This document shows, piece by piece, positions 50,532 through 59,512 of a DNA stretch of 59,689 bases. The notes under the pieces are model-generated. The model did no database searches and was not told where the DNA came from. It was given only the letters and a program-made list of their open reading frames with translations. The stretch spans positions 1 to 59,689 of the forward strand of contig NZ_RKMB01000033.1 of NCBI RefSeq assembly GCF_003797765.1, read 5' to 3'. Numbering within the stretch: the stretch's first letter is position 1; the number at the start of each line of letters is the position of its first letter. This DNA comes from Ramlibacter sp. WS9 (GTDB lineage Bacteria > Pseudomonadota > Gammaproteobacteria > Burkholderiales > Burkholderiaceae_C). A program made the translations under genes and the position numbers.

Positions 50532-51088
50532 CCGCGCAGCTCCAGGCCCAGGGTGCGGCGGCCCGTGAATTCCGGCTGCAGCATCGACATGACGATCAGC
50601 GAATCGAAACCGCCCTCCACCTTGACCGAGTCGCGCAACGTACCCTCCACGACGAACCCTTCGCTGTCGTACAGCGCCTTGGCCCGTGTGTTGCGAGACT
50701 TCACGTCGAGCCAGAAGCGATGCGCGCGCAGGTCGTCGAACGCCACCTTCTTGGCGACGCGCAGCGCGGCGCGGCCAAAGCCGGAGCCCTTGGCCTGCAC
50801 GACCATGCGCTTCAGCTCGATCGACTGGTGCTGGCTGCGGCAGCCGATCAGGATGAGGAAGCCCACGGCGTCCAGGCCTTCGCCGCCTTCGATGATGAAA
50901 TGCCGGAAGTCCGGGAAGCGGATCGCGGCCTCATGCTGCGTACGCTCCCAGGGCGTGATGAACGCCAGGTTCTCCGGGTCCTGTTCCAGCGAGAGCACGT
51001 ACTCCAGATCGCTCGTCATCGTCGGACGCAGCCGCACGCGGGCCGTGGTGCGGTCCGGGGAGCTGGCGGCGAAGTTGGCGGCGGTCAT
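50528..51088 (-). CDS. GNAT-family N-acetyltransferase
   Basis: 186 residues. It has the RimJ/RimL-like start (TTARVRLRPTMTSDLEYVLSLE), motif A ELKRMVVQAKGSGFGRAALR and motif B HRFWLDVKSRNTRAKALYDSEGF split around the ALYDSEGF helix. Possible ribosomal-protein or antibiotic N-acetyltransferase activity; substrate unknown. The gene is 12 bp after parE, on the same strand, and overlaps the transglycosylase start. Confidence 0.85.
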   Translation of the reverse strand: MTAANFAASSPDRTTARVRLRPTMTSDLEYVLSLEQDPENLAFITPWERTQHEAAIRFPDFRHFIIEGGEGLDAVGFLILIGCRSQHQSIELKRMVVQAKGSGFGRAALRVAKKVAFDDLRAHRFWLDVKSRNTRAKALYDSEGFVVEGTLRDSVKVEGGFDSLIVMSMLQPEFTGRRTLGLELRG

Positions 51089-51100
51089 GTGGCAGTGTGT

Positions 51101-53068
51101 CTAAACGTCGATCTCGACGGCGTCGCCGTGAAGTTCCATGAGTTCGCGGCGGGCGGCGGCTTCGCCTTTGCCCATCAGCTTGGTGATCAGGTTCTCGGTC
51201 GCGGCGAAATCCATCGCGCCCAGGTGCACCGGCAGCAGGCGGCGCGTGTCGGGATTGAGCGTCGTGTCCCACAGCTGTTCGGCGCTCATTTCTCCCAGGC
51301 CCTTGAAGCGGCTGATGTTCCAGGCCCCTTCGCGCACGCCTTCCTTGCGCAGCTTGTCCAAGATAGCGGTCAATTCGCCTTCGTCAAGTGCATATGTCTT
51401 GGAAGCCGGCTTTTTCCCGCGGGCCGGTGCATCCACGCGGAAGAGCGGCGGCCTGGCGACGTAGACATTACCCGATTCGATGAGTTTGGGGAAATGGCGG
51501 AAGAACAACGTGAGCAGCAGCACCTGGATGTGCGAGCCGTCCACGTCGGCATCCGACAGGATGCAGACCTTGCCGTAACGCAGGCCAGACAGGTCTGGCG
51601 TGTCGTTGGGGCCGTGCGGGTCCACACCGATGGCCACGGCGATGTCATGGATCTCGGTATTGGCGAACAGGCGGTCGCGCTCGACCTCCCAGGTGTTCAG
51701 CACCTTGCCACGCAACGGCAGGATGGCCTGGCTTTCCTTGTCGCGGCCCATCTTGGCGCTGCCGCCGGCGGAATCGCCTTCGACCAGGAACACTTCGTTG
51801 TGCGAGATGTCGCGGCTTTCGCAATCGGTGAGCTTGCCCGGCAGCACGGCGACACCTGAGCCTTTGCGTTTTTCCACCTTCTGGCCCGCGCGCTGCCGGC
51901 TCTGCGCGGCCTTGATCGCGAGCTCGGCCAGCTTGCGGCCGTATTCGACGTGGTGATTGAGCCAGAGCTCGAGCGCGGGCCGCACGAAGCTGGAGACCAG
52001 CCGCACGGCGTCTCGGGAATTCAACCGTTCCTTGATCTGGCCCTGGAACTGCGGATCCAGCACCTTTGCCGACAGCACATAGGAAGCTCGGGCAAAGACG
52101 TCTTCGGGCAGCAGCTTCACGCCCTTGGGCAGGAGCGAGTGCAGGTCAACAAAGCTTTTCACCGCGTTGAAGAGGCCGTCGCGCAGGCCGCTCTCGTGCG
52201 TGCCGCCAGCGCTGGTGGGGATCAGGTTGACGTAGCTCTCGCGCACCGGCTGGCCGTCTTCGGTGAAGGCCACGCACCACTGCGCGCCCTCGCCTTCGGC
52301 GAAGTTGTCGTTGTTCGTAGCGAACCCTTCGCCTTCGAACAGCGGGATGACCGGATCGCCCGTCAACGTCTGCATCAGGTAGTCGCGCAGGCCCCCCTTG
52401 TATTGCCAGCTCTGCGTTTCCTTGGTCTTCTCGTTGACCAGGGACACGACCACGCCGGGCATCAGCACCGCCTTGCTGCGCAGCAGGTGGGCCAGTTCGG
52501 CCATGGGCAACTGGGCGGTCTCGAAATACTTGGGATCGATCCACACGCGCACCGAGGTGCCGGAGCGCCTGTCGCCTTCGACCGCCTTGCGGATCTGCAG
52601 TTGCTCGATCACGTCGCCGCCGGAGAACACGATGCGCGCCACCTGGCTTTCGCGATGCGTCGTCACTTCCAGGCGCTTGGCCAGAGCATTGGTGACGGAC
52701 ACGCCAACGCCGTGCAAGCCACCGGAAAAGCTGTAGGCGCCGCCCTTGCCCTTGTCGAATTTGCCGCCGGCGTGCAGCCGCGTGTAGACGATCTCGATGA
52801 CCGGCACCTTTTCTTCCGGGTGCAGGCCGAATGGGATGCCGCGGCCATCGTCTTCGACGCTGATCGAGCCGTCGGCATGCAAGGTGGTCTTGATGCGTTT
52901 GCCGTGGCCCGCGAGGGCCTCGTCCGCCGCGTTGTCCAGGACTTCCTGGATGACGTGCAGCGGGTTGTCGGTGCGCGTGTACATGCCCGGCCGCTGCTTG
53001 ACGGGCTCCAGGCCCTTGAGCACGCGGATCGAACCTTCGGAATAGTCTGAGGGGGGTTTGGTCGCCAT
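51101..53068 (-). CDS. parE: DNA topoisomerase IV subunit B
   Basis: 655 residues from ATG 53068 (MATKPPSDYSEGSIRVLKGL), the usual family start; ATG 53080 would add four. The GHKL ATPase has EVLDNAADEALAGH, DDGRGIPFG and FSGGLHGVGVSV. The Toprim motif is VEGDSAGGSAKMGRD, with DADVDGSHIQVLLLT. The C-terminus ends in the Topo VI/ParE PLD domain. It forms topoisomerase IV with ParC. Confidence 0.95.
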   Translation of the reverse strand: MATKPPSDYSEGSIRVLKGLEPVKQRPGMYTRTDNPLHVIQEVLDNAADEALAGHGKRIKTTLHADGSISVEDDGRGIPFGLHPEEKVPVIEIVYTRLHAGGKFDKGKGGAYSFSGGLHGVGVSVTNALAKRLEVTTHRESQVARIVFSGGDVIEQLQIRKAVEGDRRSGTSVRVWIDPKYFETAQLPMAELAHLLRSKAVLMPGVVVSLVNEKTKETQSWQYKGGLRDYLMQTLTGDPVIPLFEGEGFATNNDNFAEGEGAQWCVAFTEDGQPVRESYVNLIPTSAGGTHESGLRDGLFNAVKSFVDLHSLLPKGVKLLPEDVFARASYVLSAKVLDPQFQGQIKERLNSRDAVRLVSSFVRPALELWLNHHVEYGRKLAELAIKAAQSRQRAGQKVEKRKGSGVAVLPGKLTDCESRDISHNEVFLVEGDSAGGSAKMGRDKESQAILPLRGKVLNTWEVERDRLFANTEIHDIAVAIGVDPHGPNDTPDLSGLRYGKVCILSDADVDGSHIQVLLLTLFFRHFPKLIESGNVYVARPPLFRVDAPARGKKPASKTYALDEGELTAILDKLRKEGVREGAWNISRFKGLGEMSAEQLWDTTLNPDTRRLLPVHLGAMDFAATENLITKLMGKGEAAARRELMELHGDAVEIDV

Positions 53069-53237
53069 GGGAGGGGGCATTGTAGTCGGGCTTGCACGAA
53101 GTACTGTATGAACGTACAGAAAGACTGCCGCACACGAGTCGGTGATGCCCGCGCCGCATCAATCCGGCCCAAAACTTTCAACGGCAGCGTCAGCCCTTTC
53201 GCAAGCACCGGCAATGGCCTTTGGCTACATTCGACCG

Positions 53238-54461
53238 ATGCAGTCCACCGCCGCCCAAAAACTCTCGATGGCCCAGGTCCTGATCTGCGGCGCCATGATC
53301 GTCACGCTCTCGATGGGCATCCGCCACGGCTTCGGGCTGTGGCTGCAGCCGATCACGCAGGCGCAGAACTGGACGCGAGAGACCTTCTCGTTCGCCCTGG
53401 CGATCCAGAACCTGTCGTGGGGCATCTTCGGCATCTTCGCGGGCATGGTGGCGGATCGCTTCGGCGCGTCGCGCGTCCTGATCGGCGGCGCGCTTCTGTA
53501 TGGCGCCGGGCTGGCCGGCATGGCCCTGGCCACCACGCCGCTCGTCTTCACCCTCACGGCGGGCGTCCTGCTCGGCGCGGCACAGGCGGGCACCACTTAC
53601 GCCGTCGTCTATGGCGTGATCGGCCGGCAGATCGATCCGGCCAAGCGCTCATGGGCCATGGGTGTCGCGGCGGCCGCGGGCTCGTTCGGCCAGTTCCTGA
53701 TGGTGCCGGTGGAAGGCTTCCTCATCTCAGGTTTTGGCTGGCAGCAGGCGTTGCTGGCGCTGAGTGTGTTCGTGCTGCTGATCGCGCCGCTGGCGTTCGG
53801 CTTGCGTGAGCCGGGGTTCGCGGGCGGCGCGGCACCCGCGCGCGACCAGTCCATCCTGCAGGCGTTGCGCGAGGCCTTCAAGTACCCGAGCTTCCAGCTT
53901 TTGATGGCTGGTTACTTCGTCTGCGGTTTCCAGGTGGTCTTCATCGGCGTGCACATGCCCAGCTACCTCAAGGACAAGGGCCTGTCGCCGCAGGTGGCCA
54001 GCTACGCGCTGGCGCTGATCGGCCTGTTCAACGTGTTCGGCACCTACATCGCGGGCAGCCTGGGGCAGAAGCTCGCCAAGCGCAAGATCCTCGCTGCGAT
54101 CTACCTGGGGCGGGCGGTCGCGATCGCCGTGTTCCTGTGGGCACCGCTGACGCCGATGTCGGTCTACATCTTCGCCAGCGTCATCGGCCTGCTGTGGCTC
54201 TCCACGGTGCCGCCCACCAACGCCACCATCGCGCAGATCTTCGGGGTGGCGCACTTGTCGATGCTGGGCGGGTTCGTGTTCTTCTCCCACCAGATCGGAT
54301 CGTTCATGGGCGTGTGGCTGGGCGGCTTCCTGTACGACCGCACAGGCAGCTACGACGTGGTCTGGTACATCGCCATCGCGCTGGGCATCTTCGCGGCGCT
54401 GGTGAACCTGCCGGTGCGGGAAGCGCCAATCGCGCGCGGCACCGCGCCGCAACCTGCCTGA
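53238..54461 (+). CDS. Major facilitator superfamily transporter
   Basis: 407 residues from ATG 53238 (MQSTAAQKLSMAQVLICG); ATG 53214 is a longer alternative. Twelve hydrophobic helices are visible. Between helices 2 and 3 the signature is GMVADRFGASRVLIGG, and the C-half loop has GSLGQKLAKRKILAAIYLGRA split around the GxLxxKxxKRK motif. The plan fits oxalate/formate antiporter- or monocarboxylate-type (MCT) transporters; the substrate is unknown. Helices 4-5 carry the GAAQAGTTYAVVYGVIGRQ stretch. Confidence 0.85.
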   Translation: MQSTAAQKLSMAQVLICGAMIVTLSMGIRHGFGLWLQPITQAQNWTRETFSFALAIQNLSWGIFGIFAGMVADRFGASRVLIGGALLYGAGLAGMALATTPLVFTLTAGVLLGAAQAGTTYAVVYGVIGRQIDPAKRSWAMGVAAAAGSFGQFLMVPVEGFLISGFGWQQALLALSVFVLLIAPLAFGLREPGFAGGAAPARDQSILQALREAFKYPSFQLLMAGYFVCGFQVVFIGVHMPSYLKDKGLSPQVASYALALIGLFNVFGTYIAGSLGQKLAKRKILAAIYLGRAVAIAVFLWAPLTPMSVYIFASVIGLLWLSTVPPTNATIAQIFGVAHLSMLGGFVFFSHQIGSFMGVWLGGFLYDRTGSYDVVWYIAIALGIFAALVNLPVREAPIARGTAPQPA

Positions 54462-54464
54462 AAC

Positions 54465-54596
54465 ATGCAGCTGCGCACGCGCAAACTGCTTGCCTACGCC
54501 AGCGCCATCGCGGCGCTGCTGGCTGTGTTTGCGCTGTACATGCAGCCGACGATCCTGGTGACGCTCGCGGACCAGCTCTGGGCCTGCTTCAATTAG
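54465..54596 (+). CDS. Small single-helix protein (43 aa)
   Basis: ATG 54465 starts 3 bp after the MFS stop and encodes MQLRTRKLLAYASAIAALLA, one membrane helix, then the ending QPTILVTLADQLWACFN. From memory, very similar short proteins with the LVTLAxQLWACF ending are common in Comamonadaceae. It is convergent with the YdeI-like gene, whose stop is 2 bp away. Function unknown. Confidence 0.6.
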   Translation: MQLRTRKLLAYASAIAALLAVFALYMQPTILVTLADQLWACFN

Positions 54597-54597
54597 G

Positions 54598-55194
54598 TCA
54601 GCAGTTCTGGTACTTCCAGTTCCGCGACTTGCCCTCTTCCATCCACTCGATGGCTTGAGCAAGCCGCTTCTCGCGCGTCTCGGCCCGCTTGGCCTCCACC
54701 AGCCATTCGATGTACTCGCGTTGGTGAGACGGTGAGAAGGCCTCGAACGTCTTGCGCGCCTTGGCGTTGCGCTTGAGCACGGCGGACAAATCGTCGGGCA
54801 CTTCGGGTGGCGCCTTGGGCGCGGACTTGACGGCGCGCGCCGGCTTCTCGCCCGAGTCGATCACGGCCGCAACCTTCTTCACGAGCTTCACCAGTTCGGC
54901 CTTGGCCGGCAAATCCTTCAGCGACGCGACGCGGCCGAACTGGCCCATGGCCTCGCGGTTCTTGCCGGTTTGCGCCACGTCTTGCCAGAAACCGAAGGCA
55001 CAGTGCGCCTTGAAAGCCGCCATCTGGGCCAGGATCTTGCCGCCGTGCATGAAGTGCGGCATGCCCCACTTGATGGTTTCCTCGGTGTCCGGGCAGGCCG
55101 CGTGCACCACCTGGCGCAGGTGCGCGAGGATGGGCTGCGCGAAATCCGCCGACTTCGCGATGTAGGCGTCGATGCGGGGGTCGGTCTTCGGCAT
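54598..55194 (-). CDS. YdeI/OmpD-associated family protein
   Basis: 198 residues. The N-terminal DUF1801 part has DFAQPILAHLRQVVHAACPD, ETIKWGMPHFMHGGK and FKAHCAFGFW. The C-terminal OmdA part has DDLSAVLKRNAKARKTFE and SPSHQREYIEWLVEAKRAET. This family is linked to bacteriocin or host-peptide protection in enterobacteria; its role here is unknown. It stands alone on the minus strand between a plus-strand small gene and a divergent SDR gene. Confidence 0.85.
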   Translation of the reverse strand: MPKTDPRIDAYIAKSADFAQPILAHLRQVVHAACPDTEETIKWGMPHFMHGGKILAQMAAFKAHCAFGFWQDVAQTGKNREAMGQFGRVASLKDLPAKAELVKLVKKVAAVIDSGEKPARAVKSAPKAPPEVPDDLSAVLKRNAKARKTFEAFSPSHQREYIEWLVEAKRAETREKRLAQAIEWMEEGKSRNWKYQNC

Positions 55195-55251
55195 GGCGGC
55201 TAGATTGCATCATGTCCGGGCCGCGCGGGCAACGGGGTACATTTCAGTCGC

Positions 55252-56064
55252 ATGAAGGTCTTCATCATCACCGGCGCCTCCGACGGGATCGGCGCCGAAA
55301 TGGCCCGCCAGCTGGCCAAGGCGCATGGCGCGCAGGCGGGTCTGGTGCTCGCGGCGCGCAACCGGGCCAAGCTGGATGAGGTGGCGGCGCAGTGCCAGGC
55401 GCTGGGCGCGCAGACACTGGTGGTGGTGGCGAACGTTTCGGAACAAGCGCAATGCCGGGCCCTGGTCGAACAGGCCGTCGCCAAGTTCGGCCGCATCGAC
55501 GCGCTGATCAACAATGCCGGCGTCTCGGCCCAGGCCCTGTTCAGCGACGTCAAAGCCGAAGACTTGCACTGGTACGAGAACCTGATGAAGGTCAACCTGT
55601 GGGGCGCCGTCTGGTGCACGCACGCCGCCCTGCCTCACCTGAAGGCCAGCAAAGGCAGCATCGTCGCGGTGTCGTCGCTGGCCGGACTGGTCGGCGTGCC
55701 GGGCCGCACCGCCTACAGCGCGACCAAGTTCGCGATGACCGGTTTCTTCGAGGCGCTGCGGGCCGAGCTCAAGAGCGCGGGCGTCAGCGTCACCACCGCC
55801 TACCCCGGCGTGGTAGCCACCAGCATCCGGCACCGCGGCTACAACGCGAAAGGCGAGCCGGCCGGCTCCAGCGGCCTGAAAGAAGACGACGCGATGAGCG
55901 TCGAGGAGTGCGCGCGGCGCATCCTCGATGGAATGAACGCGCGCAGGCGCGAGGTGGTCATGACCGCGAAGGGCAAGCTGGGGCGTTTCGCCAAGCTGAT
56001 CGTGCCGGGGATGGTGGAGAGCATGGCATTGGCGGCATTGAAGGACGAGGTCAAGCCGCACTGA
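55252..56064 (+). CDS. Short-chain dehydrogenase/reductase
   Basis: 270 residues of the classical SDR family. The cofactor motif is TGASDGIGAEMA (about 7-18), followed by NNAGVSAQ. The catalytic Ser141 or Ser142 (VAVSSLAG), Tyr155 and Lys159 (AYSATKFA) are present. The Arg at position 36 in LAARNRAKLD suggests NADP(H). Substrate unknown. The methyltransferase gene follows after 5 bp. Confidence 0.9.
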   Translation: MKVFIITGASDGIGAEMARQLAKAHGAQAGLVLAARNRAKLDEVAAQCQALGAQTLVVVANVSEQAQCRALVEQAVAKFGRIDALINNAGVSAQALFSDVKAEDLHWYENLMKVNLWGAVWCTHAALPHLKASKGSIVAVSSLAGLVGVPGRTAYSATKFAMTGFFEALRAELKSAGVSVTTAYPGVVATSIRHRGYNAKGEPAGSSGLKEDDAMSVEECARRILDGMNARRREVVMTAKGKLGRFAKLIVPGMVESMALAALKDEVKPH

Positions 56065-56069
56065 GCCGT

Positions 56070-56606
56070 ATGCACGGAACCGAATCTCCATCTCCCTGGG
56101 TCCAGCGCTGGTCCCACCTGATCCCGGCGGGCGGCGCGGTGCTGGACGTGGCGTGCGGCCATGGCCGGCACATGCGCTGGTTCGCCGGCCGTGGGCACCC
56201 GGTCAGCGGCGTGGATCGGTCGCCCGAAGCCATCGAAGCCGTAGCCGGCCTGGGCGACGCCGTTCTGGCGGACATCGAGAACGGCCCCTGGCCCCTCGCC
56301 GGCCGCACGTTCCAGGGCGTCGTCGTCACCAACTACCTGTGGCGTACCCTGCTGCCGCAGATCGTCAGCAGCGTGGCGCCGGGCGGGGCTTTGATCTACG
56401 AAACCTTCGCGACCGGCAACGAAACGGTGGGCAAGCCGTCCCGGCCCGACTTCCTGTTGCAACCCGGGGAACTGCTGCGGGCCTGCCAGGACTTGCGAGT
56501 CGTCGCCTATGAAGACGGCTTCATCGAAGAACCTGCTCGCTTTGTCCAGCGGATCGCGGCCGTAAGGCCCCACCCGGCTGAACGAACGGCGCGTTACCCG
56601 CTCTAG
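56070..56606 (+). CDS. Class I SAM-dependent methyltransferase (TehB-like)
   Basis: 178 residues from ATG 56070. Motif I is AVLDVACGHGRHMRWFAGRG, then VSGVDRSPEAIEAV and ADIENGPWPLAGRTF, and VTNYLWRTLLPQIV. Such short methyltransferases often sit upstream of dapA in Burkholderiales. The reaction is unknown. The frame is co-directional with the SDR gene and dapA (32 bp on), so an operon with dapA is likely. Confidence 0.85.
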   Translation: MHGTESPSPWVQRWSHLIPAGGAVLDVACGHGRHMRWFAGRGHPVSGVDRSPEAIEAVAGLGDAVLADIENGPWPLAGRTFQGVVVTNYLWRTLLPQIVSSVAPGGALIYETFATGNETVGKPSRPDFLLQPGELLRACQDLRVVAYEDGFIEEPARFVQRIAAVRPHPAERTARYPL

Positions 56607-56638
56607 TTAGAATCGCTCTTTCCCGAGAATTCCCGGAC

Positions 56639-57526
56639 ATGACACCGATTACAGGCAGCATCGTGGCGCTGGCGACCCCGATGCACGAAGACGGCAGCGT
56701 CGATTACCCGGCGCTGCGCAAACTCATCGACTGGCACATCGCCGAAGGCACGGACTGCATTGGCGTGGTCGGCACGACGGGCGAATCCCCGACGGTCAAC
56801 GTGCAAGAGCACCAGGAAATCATCCGCGTGTCGGTCGAGCAGGCCAATAAGCGCGTGCCCATCATGGCCGGCTGCGGCGCCAATTCCACGGCCGAAGCGA
56901 TCGAGCTGGCGAAGTTCGCCAGGAAGGTCGGCGCCGACTGCCAGCTGCAGGTCGTGCCCTACTACAACAAGCCGACGCAGGAAGGCCAGTTCCAGCACTT
57001 CAAGGCCATCGCCGAAGCGGTGGGCGACCTGCCGATCGTGCTTTACAACGTGCCCGGGCGGACCGTGGCCGACATGCTGCACGACACCGTGCTGCGCCTG
57101 GCCGAAGTGCCCGGCATCGTCGGCATCAAGGAAGCCACGGGCAACATCGAACGCGCCCAGTGGCTGATCCGTGACGTGCCCAAGGGCTTCGCCATCTATT
57201 CCGGCGACGACCCGACGGCCGTGGCGCTGATGCTGTGCGGCGGCCAGGGCAACGTGAGCGTGACGGCCAACGTCGCGCCGCGCCTGATGCACGAGCTGTG
57301 CGTGGCCGCGGTGGCGGGCGACGCCAGGCGCGCGATGGAGATCCAGCGCAAGCTGATGCCGGTGCACAAGCACCTGTTCGTGGAAGCCAACCCGATTCCC
57401 GTGAAATGGGCGATGGCGCGCATGGGCCTGTGCGGCGGCACGCTGCGCCTGCCGATGACGCCCCTGTCGCCGGCCAACGAGCCTGTGGTCGAAGGCGCCC
57501 TGCGCGCTGCCGGCCTGCTGGCTTGA
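56639..57526 (+). CDS. dapA: 4-hydroxy-tetrahydrodipicolinate synthase
   Basis: 295 residues, TIM-barrel. The Schiff-base Lys164 lies in GIKEATGN, with Tyr136 (IVLYNVPGRT), Tyr108 (VVPYYNKPTQEG) and Thr46/47 of VGTTGES. It condenses pyruvate with aspartate semialdehyde in lysine and peptidoglycan precursor synthesis. bamC follows 41 bp downstream, the arrangement known from many proteobacteria (BamC is also called NlpB/DapX). Confidence 0.96.
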   Translation: MTPITGSIVALATPMHEDGSVDYPALRKLIDWHIAEGTDCIGVVGTTGESPTVNVQEHQEIIRVSVEQANKRVPIMAGCGANSTAEAIELAKFARKVGADCQLQVVPYYNKPTQEGQFQHFKAIAEAVGDLPIVLYNVPGRTVADMLHDTVLRLAEVPGIVGIKEATGNIERAQWLIRDVPKGFAIYSGDDPTAVALMLCGGQGNVSVTANVAPRLMHELCVAAVAGDARRAMEIQRKLMPVHKHLFVEANPIPVKWAMARMGLCGGTLRLPMTPLSPANEPVVEGALRAAGLLA

Positions 57527-57567
57527 CCTGTTCCGATTCTTTGAGACCCAACCCTTGAGGGGATGAC

Positions 57568-58650
57568 GTGAAGCAATTTGCAAAATTCGGCGTGCTGGCG
57601 ATCTGTGCCGCGCTTACGGCCTGTTCGGTGTTCGACGCGGAGAAGATCGACTACAAGAGCGCCGGCAAGGGGCCCTCGCTCGAAGTTCCGCCCGACCTGA
57701 CGCAGCTGTCGCGCGATTCCCGCTACACCGTGCCAGGCAGCGGCGTGGTGACGGCCAGCGGCTTCCAGGTCGGCCAGGCCGCGCCCCAGTTGCCCACCGC
57801 CACCACGACCGTGGGCGACGTGCGCATCGAGCGCATCGGCGCACAGCGCTGGCTCGTGGTGAACCGCTCCGCCGACCAGCTGTGGAATCCGGTCCGCGAG
57901 TTCTGGCAGGAAAGCGGCTTCCTGCTGGCGCTGGACGACTCCAACCTCGGCATCATGGAAACCGACTGGGCCGAGAACCGCGCCAAGATCCCGCAGGACT
58001 TCATCCGCAACACGCTGGGCAAGCTGATCGACTCGGTGTACTCCACGTCCGAGCGCGACAAGTTTCGCACGCGCCTGGAGCGCGCCGCCAACGGCGGCAC
58101 CGAGATCTACGTGAGCCATCGCGGCATGATCGAGGTCTACAACAACGCGCAGAAGGACCAGACCGTCTGGCAGCCGCGCCCCACCGACCCGGAGCTGGAA
58201 GCTGAGTTCCTGCGCCGCCTGATGGTCAAGCTGGGCGTGCCGCAGGAACAGTCCAAGGCCATCGTCGCCACCGGCGCGGGCAAGACCACGTCGCGCGTCG
58301 CCACCGTGGCGGGCACCCCCGTCGTGCAGATCGACGAAGGCTTCGACCGCGCCTGGCGCCGTGTCGGCCTGTCGCTGGATCGCACAGGCTTCACCGTCGA
58401 AGATCGCGACCGCGCACAGGGAACGTACTTCGTTCGCTACGTCGAGCCCAGCGCCGACAAGAAGGAAAAGGGCTTCTTCGCCAAGCTGTTCAGCGGCTCG
58501 GAAAAGGCGGCTGCGCCGCTCAAGTTCCGCATCAGCCTGAAGAGCCAGGGCGAGTCGACCACAGTGTCAGTGCTGAACATGAACGGCGCGCCGGAAACTT
58601 CGGCCAACGCGCAGCGCATCGTCCAGGTCATTGCCGACGACCTGAAGTAA
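57568..58650 (+). CDS. bamC: Outer-membrane assembly lipoprotein BamC
   Basis: 360 residues starting at GTG 57568. The lipoprotein signal ends LTAC, so Cys19 is lipidated. The unstructured N-terminal segment (KIDYKSAGKGPSLEVPPDLT) is the part that contacts BamD in homologues. Two helix-grip domains follow: about 90-215 (QLWNPVREFWQESGFLL) and about 240-355 (FDRAWRRVGLSLDRTGFTV). The protein is a non-essential part of the Bam complex that inserts barrels such as TamA (8266-10086). Confidence 0.92.
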   Translation: MKQFAKFGVLAICAALTACSVFDAEKIDYKSAGKGPSLEVPPDLTQLSRDSRYTVPGSGVVTASGFQVGQAAPQLPTATTTVGDVRIERIGAQRWLVVNRSADQLWNPVREFWQESGFLLALDDSNLGIMETDWAENRAKIPQDFIRNTLGKLIDSVYSTSERDKFRTRLERAANGGTEIYVSHRGMIEVYNNAQKDQTVWQPRPTDPELEAEFLRRLMVKLGVPQEQSKAIVATGAGKTTSRVATVAGTPVVQIDEGFDRAWRRVGLSLDRTGFTVEDRDRAQGTYFVRYVEPSADKKEKGFFAKLFSGSEKAAAPLKFRISLKSQGESTTVSVLNMNGAPETSANAQRIVQVIADDLK

Positions 58651-58668
58651 CACTGACTAGAAATCGAC

Positions 58669-59445
58669 GTGCTGCGGTTCAAGAACTTGGGCAGCGGCAG
58701 CTCCGGCAACGCCACCATCATCCAGGCGCGCGGCGGCACGTCGATCACCCACCTGCTGGTGGACTGCGGCCTGGGCATCCGGCAACTTGACAAGCGCCTG
58801 GGCCAGGCCGGCATGCTCGCCGAGCAGATCGACGCGATCTTCATCACGCACGAGCACGCCGACCACATCGGCTGCGCGCGCCAGTTCGCACTGCGAGAGC
58901 GCATCCCGATCTGGATGAGCCACGGCACCTACACCGCGATGGGCGAGCCGGACTTCAACGGCCTGCTGCGCATCGCCTACGACACCCAGCCCATCGAGAT
59001 CGGCGCCTTGCGCGTGATGCCGTTCACGGTGCCGCACGACGCGCGCGAACCCTTGCAATTGACCTGCACCGACGGCGACGAGCGCCTGGGCGTCCTCACG
59101 GACCTGGGCCACGCCACCAGCCATGTGCTGGAGCAGTTGTCCGGCTGCGGCTCGGTGCTCCTCGAGTGCAACCACGATCCGCAGATGCTCGCGGCGTCGA
59201 CCTACCCGCCCTTCCTCAAGCGCCGTGTCGGAGGCGCCTACGGGCACCTCGCGAACGAAGCCGCGGCCGCGATTGCGCAGTCCATTCAGGGCGCGGGCTT
59301 GAAGCAGGTGGTGGCCGCGCACCTGAGCGAACAGAACAACCGCCCGGACCTCGCCCGCGCGGCGCTGGCTGCGGCCCTCGGCTGCGGCATCACCGACATC
59401 CTGGTGGCCGACGCGGCCAACGGCAGCGGCTGGCTGGCCTGTTAG
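58669..59445 (+). CDS. MBL-fold metallo-hydrolase (YycJ-like)
   Basis: 258 residues from GTG 58669, 18 bp after bamC. The metal-binding motif is THEHADH near residue 64, with His in PHDA and DLGH further on. LGSGSSGNATII at the N-terminus and a late AHLSEQNN match the YycJ/WalJ-type MBL group. Relatives act on nucleic acids or are linked to cell-wall regulation; the substrate here is unknown. It is probably the last gene of a dapA-bamC operon, ending at a strong hairpin (59466-59493). Confidence 0.9.
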   Translation: MLRFKNLGSGSSGNATIIQARGGTSITHLLVDCGLGIRQLDKRLGQAGMLAEQIDAIFITHEHADHIGCARQFALRERIPIWMSHGTYTAMGEPDFNGLLRIAYDTQPIEIGALRVMPFTVPHDAREPLQLTCTDGDERLGVLTDLGHATSHVLEQLSGCGSVLLECNHDPQMLAASTYPPFLKRRVGGAYGHLANEAAAAIAQSIQGAGLKQVVAAHLSEQNNRPDLARAALAAALGCGITDILVADAANGSGWLAC

Positions 59446-59465
59446 CTACTTTGGGTAGACCCAAG

Positions 59466-59493
59466 AAAAAAGCCGCCCGAGGGCGGCTTTTTT
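59466..59493. terminator. Bidirectional rho-independent terminator
   Basis: AGCCGCCC (59471-59478) pairs with GGGCGGCT (59481-59488) around a GA loop. Five A's before and a T-run after give T-tracts on both strands. It ends the MBL gene on the plus strand and probably the alanine-rich gene (59513-59689) on the minus strand. Confidence 0.9.
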
Positions 59494-59512
59494 GCGGATC
59501 GCTGAAATGCGA

